A stretch of 64,000 bases of DNA. It comes from CAZUXE01 sp964624585. Its GTDB lineage: Bacteria; Hydrothermota; Tepidihabitantia; B3-TA06. Numbering within the stretch: the stretch's first letter is position 1; every line of letters starts with the position of its first letter. Shown here in pieces: positions 18,179 through 27,283 of the stretch. The DNA lies in NCBI GenBank assembly GCA_964624585.1, contig CAZUXE010000007.1, positions 13,136-77,135 of the forward strand, in the 5' to 3' direction. A program made the position numbers and the translations under genes. The notes under the pieces were generated by a model, which saw only the letters and a list, made by a program, of their open reading frames with translations, was not told the DNA's origin and made no database searches.

Positions 18179-19114
18179 ATGTCAGCATTATCAAAATCCA
18201 TATACCTAGCGTGGCGAAAGTCAAAACTTACCAAAGAAATTTCTTTCAAGGCGGAATTCACGCAAGCTAAGCATTTGTTGATACGTCTTGCCGAAAAACC
18301 TCCGTATACACTTTCCTCATTATATTCCTTAGCTTCTATAAAACGCAACAAGAAAAGCCGTAAAATTACTGTTCTAATACCGCCGGATGCCAAAATGCTG
18401 GTTGATGCTTTCCCTAATCTTTTTGAAAAAGTAATCGAGGTGGAGTCTACACCGTTTTACGGTGCTGCAAGTTTCAAATCTCTTAAGGAAAATTTAGCGT
18501 CATCCAAATATGAAGTCTTTATAGATTTTGATTTAACCCCCTTGCCGGAATTGGCAGTTCTTTCTAAAGCTCGTTTAAGAATGGCCTATTTTCAAAAAGA
18601 TTTGTATCCCTATTTCAATATCCTTTTCCGTGCGTCACAAACTGCCGATATCTTAACAAGGGCAAGCTTGATGACTCGTTCCTTGATTGGAGACGCTGAG
18701 CCTGTTAATTCACTATCTCGCCCCCAAATCATCAAACGTGATGCCGGAGAATGGTTAAAATTAAAGGGTATCAAGAGGGGAAAAAACTATCCTTTGCTTG
18801 TATCGTCAATTCCTTTTCAGTTAAATTTATTGGATAACTGGTATATACTTAATCCTGAAAAATGGGAATCTGAGACGAATAAAATTAAAGCTTCTTTGAT
18901 TGCAGAAGCCTCGGCCTATCTTGGAAGCTTAGATAGAGGCTTTGAAATTGCCTATCTCTTGGGGACTCCAATAATAGCTCTGCTTAACTCGGAAGAACAG
19001 AAAGCGCTACTTCCTGCTCCTAATATAACTCCTATTGTCCCTTTAATTAAACACTCTCAAGATTCTCTGGGACAGGAATCACTCAGGGAAGCCCTTTCAG
19101 CAATTGCACCTTGA
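18179..19114 (+). CDS. Unrecognised protein, possibly glycosyltransferase family 9-like
   Basis: 311 residues, no signal peptide. Segments such as ITVLIPPDAKMLVDAFP, YEVFIDFDLTPLPELAVLSKARLRMAYF and the later GFEIAYLLGTPIIALL recall the two Rossmann-like halves of ADP-heptose/GT9 glycosyltransferases (surface-polysaccharide assembly), but the match is weak and unsearched. The start at ATG 18179 rests on the leaderless promoter geometry; a TTG at 18146 would add 11 residues. Its stop TGA overlaps the TTG start of the histidine kinase, so the two are coupled. Function uncertain. Confidence 0.6.
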   Translation: MSALSKSIYLAWRKSKLTKEISFKAEFTQAKHLLIRLAEKPPYTLSSLYSLASIKRNKKSRKITVLIPPDAKMLVDAFPNLFEKVIEVESTPFYGAASFKSLKENLASSKYEVFIDFDLTPLPELAVLSKARLRMAYFQKDLYPYFNILFRASQTADILTRASLMTRSLIGDAEPVNSLSRPQIIKRDAGEWLKLKGIKRGKNYPLLVSSIPFQLNLLDNWYILNPEKWESETNKIKASLIAEASAYLGSLDRGFEIAYLLGTPIIALLNSEEQKALLPAPNITPIVPLIKHSQDSLGQESLREALSAIAP

Positions 19115-20301
19115 ATCTTAGAAGATTTCTACAGCTTTACGCCGTTGCCGGTATAATAGTTCTTGCTATTTTCTGGGCATTCTATTCCCAAAGATTACTC
19201 AGACAGCTTGAAGACGCTACCCTTTTTCGCTCCCGACTCTATGCTAAATATATAAGTACACTTTCTCCTTCACAGACCAATGTGTCGCTTGAAGATATTA
19301 TCTTTGAAGAGGTGTTTGATAAAATTGATTTCCCGGTGGTAATTAGTAACACCAAGGGGAATCCGCCAAGTTTAAGGAATGTTCCTAATAAAGATACTGT
19401 AGGGAATAACTTATCCGCAGTAATTGAAAAACTGGACAAGGAACATCGTCCAATCCCTATAAAAGCTATTATACCTGTAATAGATACAATAACAGGCGAT
19501 ACAATTGGCGTAGATACAAATACCCTAAGTATTCTCCATTATGGTTCACCTAAGTCATGGAAAATGCTCCAGTATTTTCCATTAATCCAGATATCATTCA
19601 TTGTATTTTTTGTAATACTCGGGTTTGTATTTATCTTTGCATCGGCTAAAAGGGCGCAAGACAGGTTATGGGTTGTGTTGGCAAGAGAAGCGGCACATCA
19701 ATTGGGTACACCTGTATCATCCCTTATGGGCTGGAGTGAACTTATACGCCCTAAGATATCTAAGGAAGCAGCCGATGAAATTCATGCTGATTTGGAAAGA
19801 ATTAAAGGAATTCTAAATAGATTCGCCCGTATTGGCGATAAGCCAAGGCTTGAACCTCATCCTATTAAACCTGTAATTGAAGCTACGCTTGAATTTATGA
19901 AGCACAGGGCGCCTTCCAGGATAGAATTTACATACAGTATTCCCGAAAACATCCAACTGCTTATGGACCCCACACTAATCTCCTGGACACTTGAGAATCT
20001 TATACGTAACGGGATTGATGCAATAGGTCGAAAAAAAGGTAGCATCCACATTGAAGGACATCCTTTAGCTAAGGGAAAGCATTTTGAGTTGACAGTAACT
20101 GACTCAGGAGCAGGTATTGATGCTAAGCACGCGCGCGATATATTCAGAACCGGTTTCACTACCAAGAAACATGGTTGGGGAATAGGCTTAGCTCTTTCTA
20201 AAAGGGTCATTGAACATTTTCATAAAGGAAAGTTAAAAATGAAATCATCCAAACCTGGTAAAACAGTTCTTTCAATTATTCTTCCACTATGGCACGAATA
20301 A
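19111..20301 (+). CDS. Membrane sensor histidine kinase (orphan)
   Basis: 396 residues. TM1 is at ~11-27, an extracytoplasmic sensor region follows (~28-155), and TM2 is at ~157-177. The dimerisation/phosphoacceptor helix is AREAAHQLGTPVSSL with His196. The HATPase_c domain shows the N box LENLIRNGIDAIG, the G1 box VTDSGAGID and a G2-like WGIGLALSK. The residue after the phosphoacceptor His is Gln rather than the usual acidic residue, a variant (HQLGTP) I associate with Bacteroidetes-type kinases. It starts at a TTG overlapping the previous stop (TTGA) and overlaps trmI by 13 bp. No response regulator is adjacent, so its partner is unknown. Confidence 0.88.
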   Translation: MNLRRFLQLYAVAGIIVLAIFWAFYSQRLLRQLEDATLFRSRLYAKYISTLSPSQTNVSLEDIIFEEVFDKIDFPVVISNTKGNPPSLRNVPNKDTVGNNLSAVIEKLDKEHRPIPIKAIIPVIDTITGDTIGVDTNTLSILHYGSPKSWKMLQYFPLIQISFIVFFVILGFVFIFASAKRAQDRLWVVLAREAAHQLGTPVSSLMGWSELIRPKISKEAADEIHADLERIKGILNRFARIGDKPRLEPHPIKPVIEATLEFMKHRAPSRIEFTYSIPENIQLLMDPTLISWTLENLIRNGIDAIGRKKGSIHIEGHPLAKGKHFELTVTDSGAGIDAKHARDIFRTGFTTKKHGWGIGLALSKRVIEHFHKGKLKMKSSKPGKTVLSIILPLWHE

Positions 20302-21104
20302 AACCAGGCGATTTAGTCCTTTTTTACCACGATGCCAATCTCCAGTATTTACGCAGAGTAATGGCTAATGGCGACTTTCAATGCCACAAAGGAAGACTTC
20401 CGTGGCAAGAAATTTACGAAAAGGAATACGGCAGTGAGATTAAAACCCATATGGGATTTAAGTTTCATTTACTCCACCCGTCAATAGCCGACTCAATGAT
20501 GGGTGTAAAACGTAGAACGACCATTGCTTATCCAAAAGACGTAGGTTACATGCTACTTAGAGCATCCATATATCCCGGTATAAAGGTTGCCGAAGTCGGT
20601 TCCGGTTCAGGAGCCTTGACCTCTGTTTTAGCAAAATACGTACAGCCACATGGACGAGTGTTTTCATTTGAACGTCGTCCTGAGTTTTCCAAAAACTCTT
20701 TACAAAATGTTGAACGACTTGGCCTTGCCGAATTTGTAAATTTTGACGTCAGGGATGTGGCCTTGCAAGGCTTTGGGGTTAAAGATATTGACGTATGTGT
20801 TGTTGATGTACCTGAGCCATGGACTATAGCTCCTCATGCAGCTCAAGCTCTTTGCAAAGGTGGTCGTTGGGTATCTTTGAATCCATCGACAGAACAACTT
20901 CAGGAAACACGACGGGCCTTGGAAACGCTGGGGTTTAAACGATTTAGCGTGTGGGAAATAATGCTGCGAGAAATGTATATCCGTCCGCAAGGATCACGTC
21001 CCAAAGAAAGAATGATAGGTCATACCGTCTACATGGCGTTTGCCGATTACGCGCCTGAGGACTCTAACTCTATTCTACAGGACGCAACTGATCCAATAGC
21101 CTAA
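20289..21104 (+). CDS. trmI: tRNA (adenine-58-N1)-methyltransferase
   Basis: SAM-dependent methyltransferase that makes m1A58 in the T-loop of tRNA. An N-terminal small beta domain (IKPGDLVLFYHD) precedes the Rossmann SAM domain with AEVGSGSGALT at ~101-111 and VVDVPEPW near 170, the family's catalytic Asp-Pro-containing loop. The C-terminus REMYIRPQGSRPKERMIGHT is typical. Length (271) matches bacterial TrmI. The ATG lies inside the 3' end of the kinase gene (13-bp overlap) with no separate promoter, so it is co-transcribed. Confidence 0.93.
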   Translation: MARIKPGDLVLFYHDANLQYLRRVMANGDFQCHKGRLPWQEIYEKEYGSEIKTHMGFKFHLLHPSIADSMMGVKRRTTIAYPKDVGYMLLRASIYPGIKVAEVGSGSGALTSVLAKYVQPHGRVFSFERRPEFSKNSLQNVERLGLAEFVNFDVRDVALQGFGVKDIDVCVVDVPEPWTIAPHAAQALCKGGRWVSLNPSTEQLQETRRALETLGFKRFSVWEIMLREMYIRPQGSRPKERMIGHTVYMAFADYAPEDSNSILQDATDPIA

Positions 21105-21218
21105 AGACAACTATCCCTTCGATATCAGCTTCTCTTCTAAAGCTAAGGGCTTTATTGAAAACGCTTCTTCAAATAATACCCCAAGCGACACCAACATTCT
21201 TGCAGTCTTTCATTTTTA

Positions 21219-21247
21219 TTGACATTGACCTTCTTAAGGCTTAGAAT
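21219..21247 (+). promoter_or_regulatory. Possible promoter of the tldD-tldE-folC unit
   Basis: TTGACA (21219-21224), 17 nt, TAGAAT (21242-21247). The leader of about 55 nt to the ATG at 21309 contains AGGAGG. Confidence 0.55.
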
Positions 21248-21308
21248 AAGTTAAATAGAATTCAAACATCAATTCCAGCAGGAAATGTCCTGTAGGAGGT
21301 AGAGTGAA

Positions 21309-22688
21309 ATGATAAGTTATCTCAAAGAAATTCTTTCCCATATTCCCAGCGATTACGGCGAATTACGCTACCACGACCGTTGTGTAAACGCAGTAGTCGT
21401 CCGCAAGGGTGAACCAGAAATTGCGCAGTCAAACTGTCTTACCGGTGTAGGGGTCAGGGTTATGGATTCCGGCAGATGGGGGTTTTCAAGCACCGCAGGT
21501 AAAGAACGAAGAAGTATAATTAATGCAATTAACGATGCTGTTACATCTGCAAAAGCTATGCGAAAAACAAAAAAGAAACTGGCTCCGGCGCGCTTGGCAA
21601 AGGGAGAATTTAGACCCGAAATTAATGATCCTGTTGAAAACCACTCCATTGAAGAGAAAATACAGCTTGTAAAAAAAGTTGAAGCAAAGGCAAGAAGTTA
21701 TGATAAGATTGTATCCGCCTCCTCTGCATATGTAGAAATTCTTGATAAAAAAGCGATTGTTACATCGGACGGAGCGGCTGCATTAATTACTGATGTAAAA
21801 CCTGAATTCCGCATCTCCGTAGTCGCTCAAGACGGTTCAAACATGGTTCAAGCCTTTGAGTCAATCGGCGTTACCGGAGGCTGGGAAGATATCTGGCGCT
21901 ACGGTACATGGGAAGAGATGGTCAGGCGTGCGGTAAAACGAGCTGAACGTCTCCTTAAAGCAGAACATCCCAAAGGTGAAAGAATGACTGTTATTCTCAA
22001 TCCTGAAATGGCTGGTCTTATTGCACACGAAGCTATAGGTCATACCGTTGAAGCTGACTTCGTTAAATCGGGTGCGGCTTCGCAAGGCAGGATAGGAGAA
22101 CGTGTGGCAAGTGAACTGGTTACCCTTGCCGATTCAGGACCATCGGTTCATATTCCCGGTGCTTGCGGAACATTATTGGTAGATGACGAAGGTGTACTTA
22201 CTGAAAGAACAGTAATTATAGAAAACGGCGTATTGAAGTCCTACCTTCATAACAGAGAAAGTGCCGCTGAATTTGGTGTGGCTCCCACTGGAAATGCACG
22301 GGCCTACGAATATTCTGATGAACCAATAATCCGAATGCGCAATACCTATATTGAACCTGGTAAAATGAGCTTAGATGAACTTATAGCAAATACTGACAGA
22401 GCGCTTTTGCTTGAAGGAGCCTTAGGCGGACAGGCTGACGCAAACGCCGAATTTATGTTCGCAGTACAGGAAGCAACCTTAATTGAAAAAGGAAAACGAA
22501 AAGGTAGCTTCAAAGGAGTAACTATATCAGGTAACGCGTTTGAAGTGTTGGAATCGGTTGACGCCATTTCCAGTGAGTTCCGTTGGGCGCTTGGCGCAGG
22601 CTATTGCGGAAAATTCCAAAGGGCAAAGGTGGACGCCGGCGGAGCTTACATACGCTGTAAAGTTATTATTGGAGGCCGACATGAGTAA
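21309..22688 (+). CDS. tldD: TldD metalloprotease subunit
   Basis: Zinc protease subunit of the TldD/TldE heterodimer, which degrades unfolded peptides (known for microcin B17 maturation and CcdA turnover). The catalytic motif HEAIGH is at residues 240-245 (His240, Glu241, His245). It is followed by EADFVKSGAASQGRIG and DDEGVLTERTVIIENG, also family hallmarks. Length 459 is normal. The ATG at 21309 follows an AGGAGG. Its stop TAA overlaps the tldE ATG by 8 bp, as expected for an obligate partner pair. Confidence 0.95.
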   Translation: MISYLKEILSHIPSDYGELRYHDRCVNAVVVRKGEPEIAQSNCLTGVGVRVMDSGRWGFSSTAGKERRSIINAINDAVTSAKAMRKTKKKLAPARLAKGEFRPEINDPVENHSIEEKIQLVKKVEAKARSYDKIVSASSAYVEILDKKAIVTSDGAAALITDVKPEFRISVVAQDGSNMVQAFESIGVTGGWEDIWRYGTWEEMVRRAVKRAERLLKAEHPKGERMTVILNPEMAGLIAHEAIGHTVEADFVKSGAASQGRIGERVASELVTLADSGPSVHIPGACGTLLVDDEGVLTERTVIIENGVLKSYLHNRESAAEFGVAPTGNARAYEYSDEPIIRMRNTYIEPGKMSLDELIANTDRALLLEGALGGQADANAEFMFAVQEATLIEKGKRKGSFKGVTISGNAFEVLESVDAISSEFRWALGAGYCGKFQRAKVDAGGAYIRCKVIIGGRHE

Positions 22689-24018
22689 ACTTACTGATAT
22701 ACTGCAAGAAGTTACTAAAAAAGCTATGAACAAGGGAGCAGATCAAGTTGAGGCATTTGGCCAGATTTCTGAATCCAGAGAGGTATGGTTGGAAGCTAAT
22801 AGCATTAAAATGGCCAAAAGTACGCCATCAAAAGGTATAGGTCTACGAGTTATAAAGAAAAATTCTCTGGGCTTTGCATCGGTAAACCAGTTGGAAGATT
22901 TAGATACTGATAAACTTGTTGATACCGCCTTTTCTATCGCGTCGGCAAATCTTACAGATAAATTCGTAACAATTCCTGAACCGCGTAAAGTTGTAGGATT
23001 AAAGAAATTATACGACCCCAGATTGGCAAACCTTCCTTTGAAAGAAGTTATATCCATGGCTAAAACCTTGCTTAAAACCGCTAAGGGTTATGATAAACGT
23101 GTAACTGTTGACTCTGGCGGCATCTTTGTAAATGTCGGCGAGAAAGCTATTGTAAACTCACATGGACTTATTCTAATAGAAAAGGGAACTGACATATCTT
23201 CTTTACTCATGGGAATGGCAAAGGATAAAAAAGAAGTTTCATCTTTCGATATCCAATTTGATGGTTCATTAAAACTTTCAAAGATTAAAATTGAATCTTT
23301 GGCCAAGGTGTTTGCAAAAAACGTTGTAAAGTCATTAGGAGCGAAAGCTGCAAATTCTTTCAAAGGTATAGCCCTGTTTTCACCCAACGCGGTTGCCGAA
23401 ACCTTCCTTTATCCTCTTTCCTATGCAATAAACGCACAGAATGTTCAAAAAGGAATGAGCGCACTTGGAAATAAGCTAGGGAAGAAAATAGCGCATAAAG
23501 AATTAAGCATAATTGATGACGGCCTTCTTCCAGACGGTCTGGCAAGCTCTGCATTCGATAGAGAAGGACAACCAAAAACAACTACATCTATAATTAAAAA
23601 CGGCGTACTTAAGACCTACTTGTATAACTCATATACAGCAAAAAAAGAAGACAAGAAATCCACCGGACACGCCTCTGGAGGCTACCGTTCCCTACCAGGC
23701 ATTGGCACAAGCAATCTAATTATATCACCCGGGAACGCGACTAAGTCAGAACTCATTAAATCTATCAAAGAAGGAGTCTTGGTTACAAGATTTTCCGGAA
23801 GTGCCAACCCGGTAACCGGTGATTTTTCAGGCACTGTCAAAGGTGGATTCTATATACGAAATGGAAAGGTTATCCATCCCATTACCGGAACAATGATTGC
23901 CGGAAATGTCTTTGAAAGTTTGAAAAAAGTCGTAGGAATATCAAATAAATTGACCAAGGTTTTTTCGTATCATCTCCCCTACCTTGCAATTGCCGATATT
24001 TCAGTTACATCAAGCTAA
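22681..24018 (+). CDS. tldE: TldE/PmbA protease partner subunit
   Basis: Non-catalytic-type partner of TldD, lacking the HExxxH motif (the corresponding region reads ALFSPNAVAETFLYPLSYAI). It shares the PmbA_TldD fold with GIGLRVIKKNSLGFASVNQ near the N-terminus and GDFSGTVKGGFYIRNGK near the C-terminus. It has 445 residues. I begin at ATG 22681, preceded by GGAGG at 22671-22675 and overlapping the tldD stop; the open frame continues upstream inside tldD but that part is out of register with the family. It follows tldD in the same transcript. Confidence 0.93.
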   Translation: MSKLTDILQEVTKKAMNKGADQVEAFGQISESREVWLEANSIKMAKSTPSKGIGLRVIKKNSLGFASVNQLEDLDTDKLVDTAFSIASANLTDKFVTIPEPRKVVGLKKLYDPRLANLPLKEVISMAKTLLKTAKGYDKRVTVDSGGIFVNVGEKAIVNSHGLILIEKGTDISSLLMGMAKDKKEVSSFDIQFDGSLKLSKIKIESLAKVFAKNVVKSLGAKAANSFKGIALFSPNAVAETFLYPLSYAINAQNVQKGMSALGNKLGKKIAHKELSIIDDGLLPDGLASSAFDREGQPKTTTSIIKNGVLKTYLYNSYTAKKEDKKSTGHASGGYRSLPGIGTSNLIISPGNATKSELIKSIKEGVLVTRFSGSANPVTGDFSGTVKGGFYIRNGKVIHPITGTMIAGNVFESLKKVVGISNKLTKVFSYHLPYLAIADISVTSS

Positions 24019-24047
24019 CTGACAGAGACTTTATTTTACCGCAATAG

Positions 24048-25361
24048 ATGACCTTCAAGCAGAGTATTCGTTTTCTGTTATCTTTAGTTGACTACGAACG
24101 CTGGACGTACCGCAACTATAATTTTAAGCTTGATGACTATCGTAAATATCTAAGAAAGATAGGTAAACCTCAGCAAAATCTTGCTAAGGTTGTTCTGGTT
24201 GCCGGAACCAAGGGAAAGGGTTCCACAGCAACTATGCTTGCGGAAATACTTAAGTCTCATGGACATAAAGTTGGTTTATATACATCTCCTCATCTACTTG
24301 ACTACAGGGAAAGAATTCGAATAAATGAAAAAAGCATTAGCGGGAAAAAGTTTGCCGATATTGTTACTAGCCTGAAATCTTCAATCTTGAATCACAAGCC
24401 CCTAATAACCTTTTTTGAAGCAATGACCACTATAGCCTTCCTTCATTTTGCACAAGAGGCTACTACCGTGAATATTTTAGAAGTAGGCTTGGGAGGAAGG
24501 CTCGATGCCACAAACGTCTGCTCGCCTGAACTTTCTATAATAACACGCATTGGCTATGACCACACCCAAACACTTGGTAAAACCCTTGACAAAATTGCTA
24601 CTGAAAAATGCGGTATTCTGCGAAAAAATAAACAGGCCATTATTGCCAAGCAAAGACCAACAGCCTTAAAGACAATAACTAGACTTATCAAAAATAAAAC
24701 TGCTAAAGGCTACTTTTATAAAAAAGATTATTGCGCAAACTTGACAGCTGAAACAGCCAATGGAATCACAGGAAGCTACAAGGGATTTAATTTAAATACC
24801 AGTTTTTTACTTTCCCTTATGGGTATACATCAAATAGAAAATGCAGCCACGGCCATAGCCGCAAGCCAATTACTCTGCTGTGAAAAGTTTGATGAAGGAA
24901 AAATGCAAACCGCTCTAACAAAATTGCATCTACCTTCAAGAATACAAAAGCTGCGGGATAAGCCCACTATTATTCTTGATATGGCGCATAACAGGGAATC
25001 GGCTGAATCATTGCTAAAGACACTTGAAACGCATTTTAGTAATAAAAAACATAGAGTACTTCTTATTGGTTTTAGCAAGTACAAAGATAAGAATTGGATT
25101 CTAAGAAAACTAACACCATTCTTTTCCGAAATCTGGATAACTTCCGCTAACTTAGACCGCGCGGATGAAAAGGAATCTATCTATAACATATGCAAAAATA
25201 TCCACAATAACTGCCGCCTAATCAGCTCGGTTAAAGCAGGAATCGAACGCATTTTGTCAAAACTTAATAATAACGAAATGCTGGTTATAACAGGCTCAGT
25301 CTATATAGCAGGAGAAGCCTTAGAGGCTCTCAAGGCTAGAGAAGGGGCCAAGGTTAAGTGA
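24048..25361 (+). CDS. folC: Folylpolyglutamate synthase / dihydrofolate synthase
   Basis: Mur-ligase-fold ATP enzyme that adds glutamate to folates. The P-loop is GTKGKGSTATML (~residues 54-65), followed by the folate/omega-loop motifs TSPHLLDYRERI, EVGLGGRLDATN and DHTQTLGKT. The usual DGAHNP of the C-terminal domain is DMAHNR here, a small deviation. It has 437 residues. No clear ribosome binding site precedes the ATG at 24048, 29 bp after tldE, so translation may depend on coupling. Its last 42 bp overlap the convergent nucleotidyltransferase gene. Confidence 0.92.
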   Translation: MTFKQSIRFLLSLVDYERWTYRNYNFKLDDYRKYLRKIGKPQQNLAKVVLVAGTKGKGSTATMLAEILKSHGHKVGLYTSPHLLDYRERIRINEKSISGKKFADIVTSLKSSILNHKPLITFFEAMTTIAFLHFAQEATTVNILEVGLGGRLDATNVCSPELSIITRIGYDHTQTLGKTLDKIATEKCGILRKNKQAIIAKQRPTALKTITRLIKNKTAKGYFYKKDYCANLTAETANGITGSYKGFNLNTSFLLSLMGIHQIENAATAIAASQLLCCEKFDEGKMQTALTKLHLPSRIQKLRDKPTIILDMAHNRESAESLLKTLETHFSNKKHRVLLIGFSKYKDKNWILRKLTPFFSEIWITSANLDRADEKESIYNICKNIHNNCRLISSVKAGIERILSKLNNNEMLVITGSVYIAGEALEALKAREGAKVK

Positions 25362-26303
25362 TAAAACAGACCTGCAAAGTCTTGCTTCATAACCTACAAT
25401 AGTTTGAGTCAAAACCATGGCTTCAACAACCGCATTTTGGTTTATAATAGTATTGGAAATAACGGAGTTACGAATTTCTGCACCTGAAGCAATGGAAACG
25501 TAAGGGCCTATTATTGAATTCTGTATAGTTACGTTTTCCCCAATCCAACATGGCGGTTTTATTAAGGAATCACTCACCGGTACTATTCTGGAAGATGAAG
25601 CCAGCAATGTATGGTTTGCATCAATAAGTGCCTGAGGAGTACCGCAATCCATCCAATTGTCTACTCCAAAAGTAATAAGCTTCTCTCCGCGAGATAAAAG
25701 GATAGAAAGAGCATCAGTAAGCTGGTACTCACCACGCGTACGAATATCTTTATTGATTAACTCAAGAATAGCTTCTCTCAATCTTTTTGCTGATGGCAGA
25801 TAATACACACCACATATAGCAAGCCTGGATTTAGGATTTTCAGGTTTTTCCACCAGTTTCGATACATAGTTTCCTTCAAGTTCAATAACCCCAAATCGAC
25901 GCGGGTCTTCAACCTCTCTGGCTGCTAAAAACCCAACACCATCTTCTAAGGATTCCAGAACTGACTGTAAGTTAAAAGGAATAATGGTATCGCCAAGCAT
26001 TATTAAAACAGACCCGCTATCTGCTTCATCCAAACCTTGAAAAACAGCATGCCCTAAACCCAGGGGATTTTCTTGTACACGAAAAGAAATGTTTTTATCA
26101 GGATACTTCCCCTTTAAGAATGAGGGTATAGGTGAAGCAGGAGAAACCACAATTCGTATTTCCTCAACTTCTGAATTCTCCAAAACGGAAAGTATGTGGC
26201 CAATAATGGTATCGCCGGCTACAAACAACAGGGACTTTGGTAGCCTGAGAGTGTAAGGACGAAGTCTTTTACCTATACCTGCAGCCGGAATTATTACCTT
26301 CAT
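25320..26303 (-). CDS. Sugar-1-phosphate nucleotidyltransferase
   Basis: Activates a sugar-1-phosphate to a nucleotide sugar. The N-terminal nucleotidyltransferase domain begins MKVIIPAAGIGKRLRPYT (the GxGxRLxPxT signature) with LPKSLLFVAG. It continues with LIMLGDTIIPF (metal-binding Asp) and RFGVIELEGNYVSKLVEKP. The C-terminus (~240-327) has hexapeptide-like turns (IGENVTIQNSIIGPYVSIASG) of a left-handed beta-helix. It resembles glucose-1-phosphate thymidylyl/uridylyl transferases; the exact nucleotide is not determinable. It is last in the long PTS operon, overlapping the isomerase by 4 bp, with AAGGAG before the ATG. No terminator is visible; it overlaps folC tail to tail. Confidence 0.87.
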   Translation of the reverse strand: MKVIIPAAGIGKRLRPYTLRLPKSLLFVAGDTIIGHILSVLENSEVEEIRIVVSPASPIPSFLKGKYPDKNISFRVQENPLGLGHAVFQGLDEADSGSVLIMLGDTIIPFNLQSVLESLEDGVGFLAAREVEDPRRFGVIELEGNYVSKLVEKPENPKSRLAICGVYYLPSAKRLREAILELINKDIRTRGEYQLTDALSILLSRGEKLITFGVDNWMDCGTPQALIDANHTLLASSSRIVPVSDSLIKPPCWIGENVTIQNSIIGPYVSIASGAEIRNSVISNTIINQNAVVEAMVLTQTIVGYEARLCRSVLSLNLGPFSSLESL

Positions 26304-27283
26304 GCCAACTCCTTCTTAAGACTTTCAATAGCTCTAACGGGCATAGGATCAATACCTCTAAGTTCTGCAAGAAACACGCTGAGTAAATCTCCTTTTATAA
26401 GGAGAGAAAGGGTTCTTTCTAATAGACTATCGCCTTCTGCCTTAATGGCCAATTTGGGAATTGAAGGACTAATTATTTTACGTACAATTTCTGCCCTCTT
26501 TATGTTACGGGAATGAGTAAATTCCACCCCCATATCAAGATTAAGTATCAAAATATTCCCCTGCATATCTTCTTGAAAACCCATTATTTCGTTATGATTC
26601 ATTTCTGAATAGAAATGAGCGTGCGCAAGCACTTTAGCATTCTCATTTAGCTGACAAACCAACCTGTAGGCAAGCGGTAAAAACGACGCATCCAGAGCAT
26701 GTATAATACAAAAATGGGAATTAAGCGAACGAGCAAGGGAACGCATTTCGTCTTCCCAAAAAGATACACGCAAATTAATTAGCGATATTGCCTTCTGTAA
26801 ATCTTTGGCTACAGATGGATAAAGCCCCCAATAATGCACCAGACGCAACAATGGAGCAAGTAAATAGCCAATTGACGCCCGTGGAGGATTCCCTGATGGA
26901 ACCTGTAATAAGGGTATATTTTCAGCTTCCGCAAGTTTCTTAAGTTCGCCTCCTGAACTAACAGCCAGACTGGGAACATCCCTTTCACGAAGAGTCTTCC
27001 ACAAAGCAAGGGTTTCTTCTGTATTGCCTGAATAACTGATTACAACTGCAAACGATGAGTTATTTACCCAAACTGGCAATTGATAATCTTTCACAACCTC
27101 AATAGCAATCGGACTGCTGCGAAGCAAAAGCCCCCTTAAAATATCTCCAGATACACCTGAACCGCCCATACCACAGACAGCTATAAGAGAAGGAGATTTT
27201 GATGAAACCCTTGTAAGAATATCAGCGCTCTTTTCCCAGCTATACTCAAGTTGCTGCGGTATGCTGCGAATTAATTCAATCAA
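26300..27283 (-). CDS. Bifunctional phosphoglucose/phosphomannose isomerase
   Basis: SIS-domain isomerase interconverting glucose-6-P or mannose-6-P with fructose-6-P. It shows VCGMGGSGVSGDILRGL (N-terminal SIS loop), SYSGNTEETLALW (phosphosugar-binding SGNTEET), EMNHNEIMGF (a hallmark of the archaeal-type PGI/PMI, with catalytic Glu/His) and a C-terminal DPMPVRAIESLKKEL. The length of 327 matches the family. The start is TTG at 27283 overlapping the ptsI stop (TTGA), with AAGGAG upstream. Position after the PTS genes suggests it handles the phosphosugar the PTS imports. Confidence 0.88.
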   Translation of the reverse strand: MIELIRSIPQQLEYSWEKSADILTRVSSKSPSLIAVCGMGGSGVSGDILRGLLLRSSPIAIEVVKDYQLPVWVNNSSFAVVISYSGNTEETLALWKTLRERDVPSLAVSSGGELKKLAEAENIPLLQVPSGNPPRASIGYLLAPLLRLVHYWGLYPSVAKDLQKAISLINLRVSFWEDEMRSLARSLNSHFCIIHALDASFLPLAYRLVCQLNENAKVLAHAHFYSEMNHNEIMGFQEDMQGNILILNLDMGVEFTHSRNIKRAEIVRKIISPSIPKLAIKAEGDSLLERTLSLLIKGDLLSVFLAELRGIDPMPVRAIESLKKELA

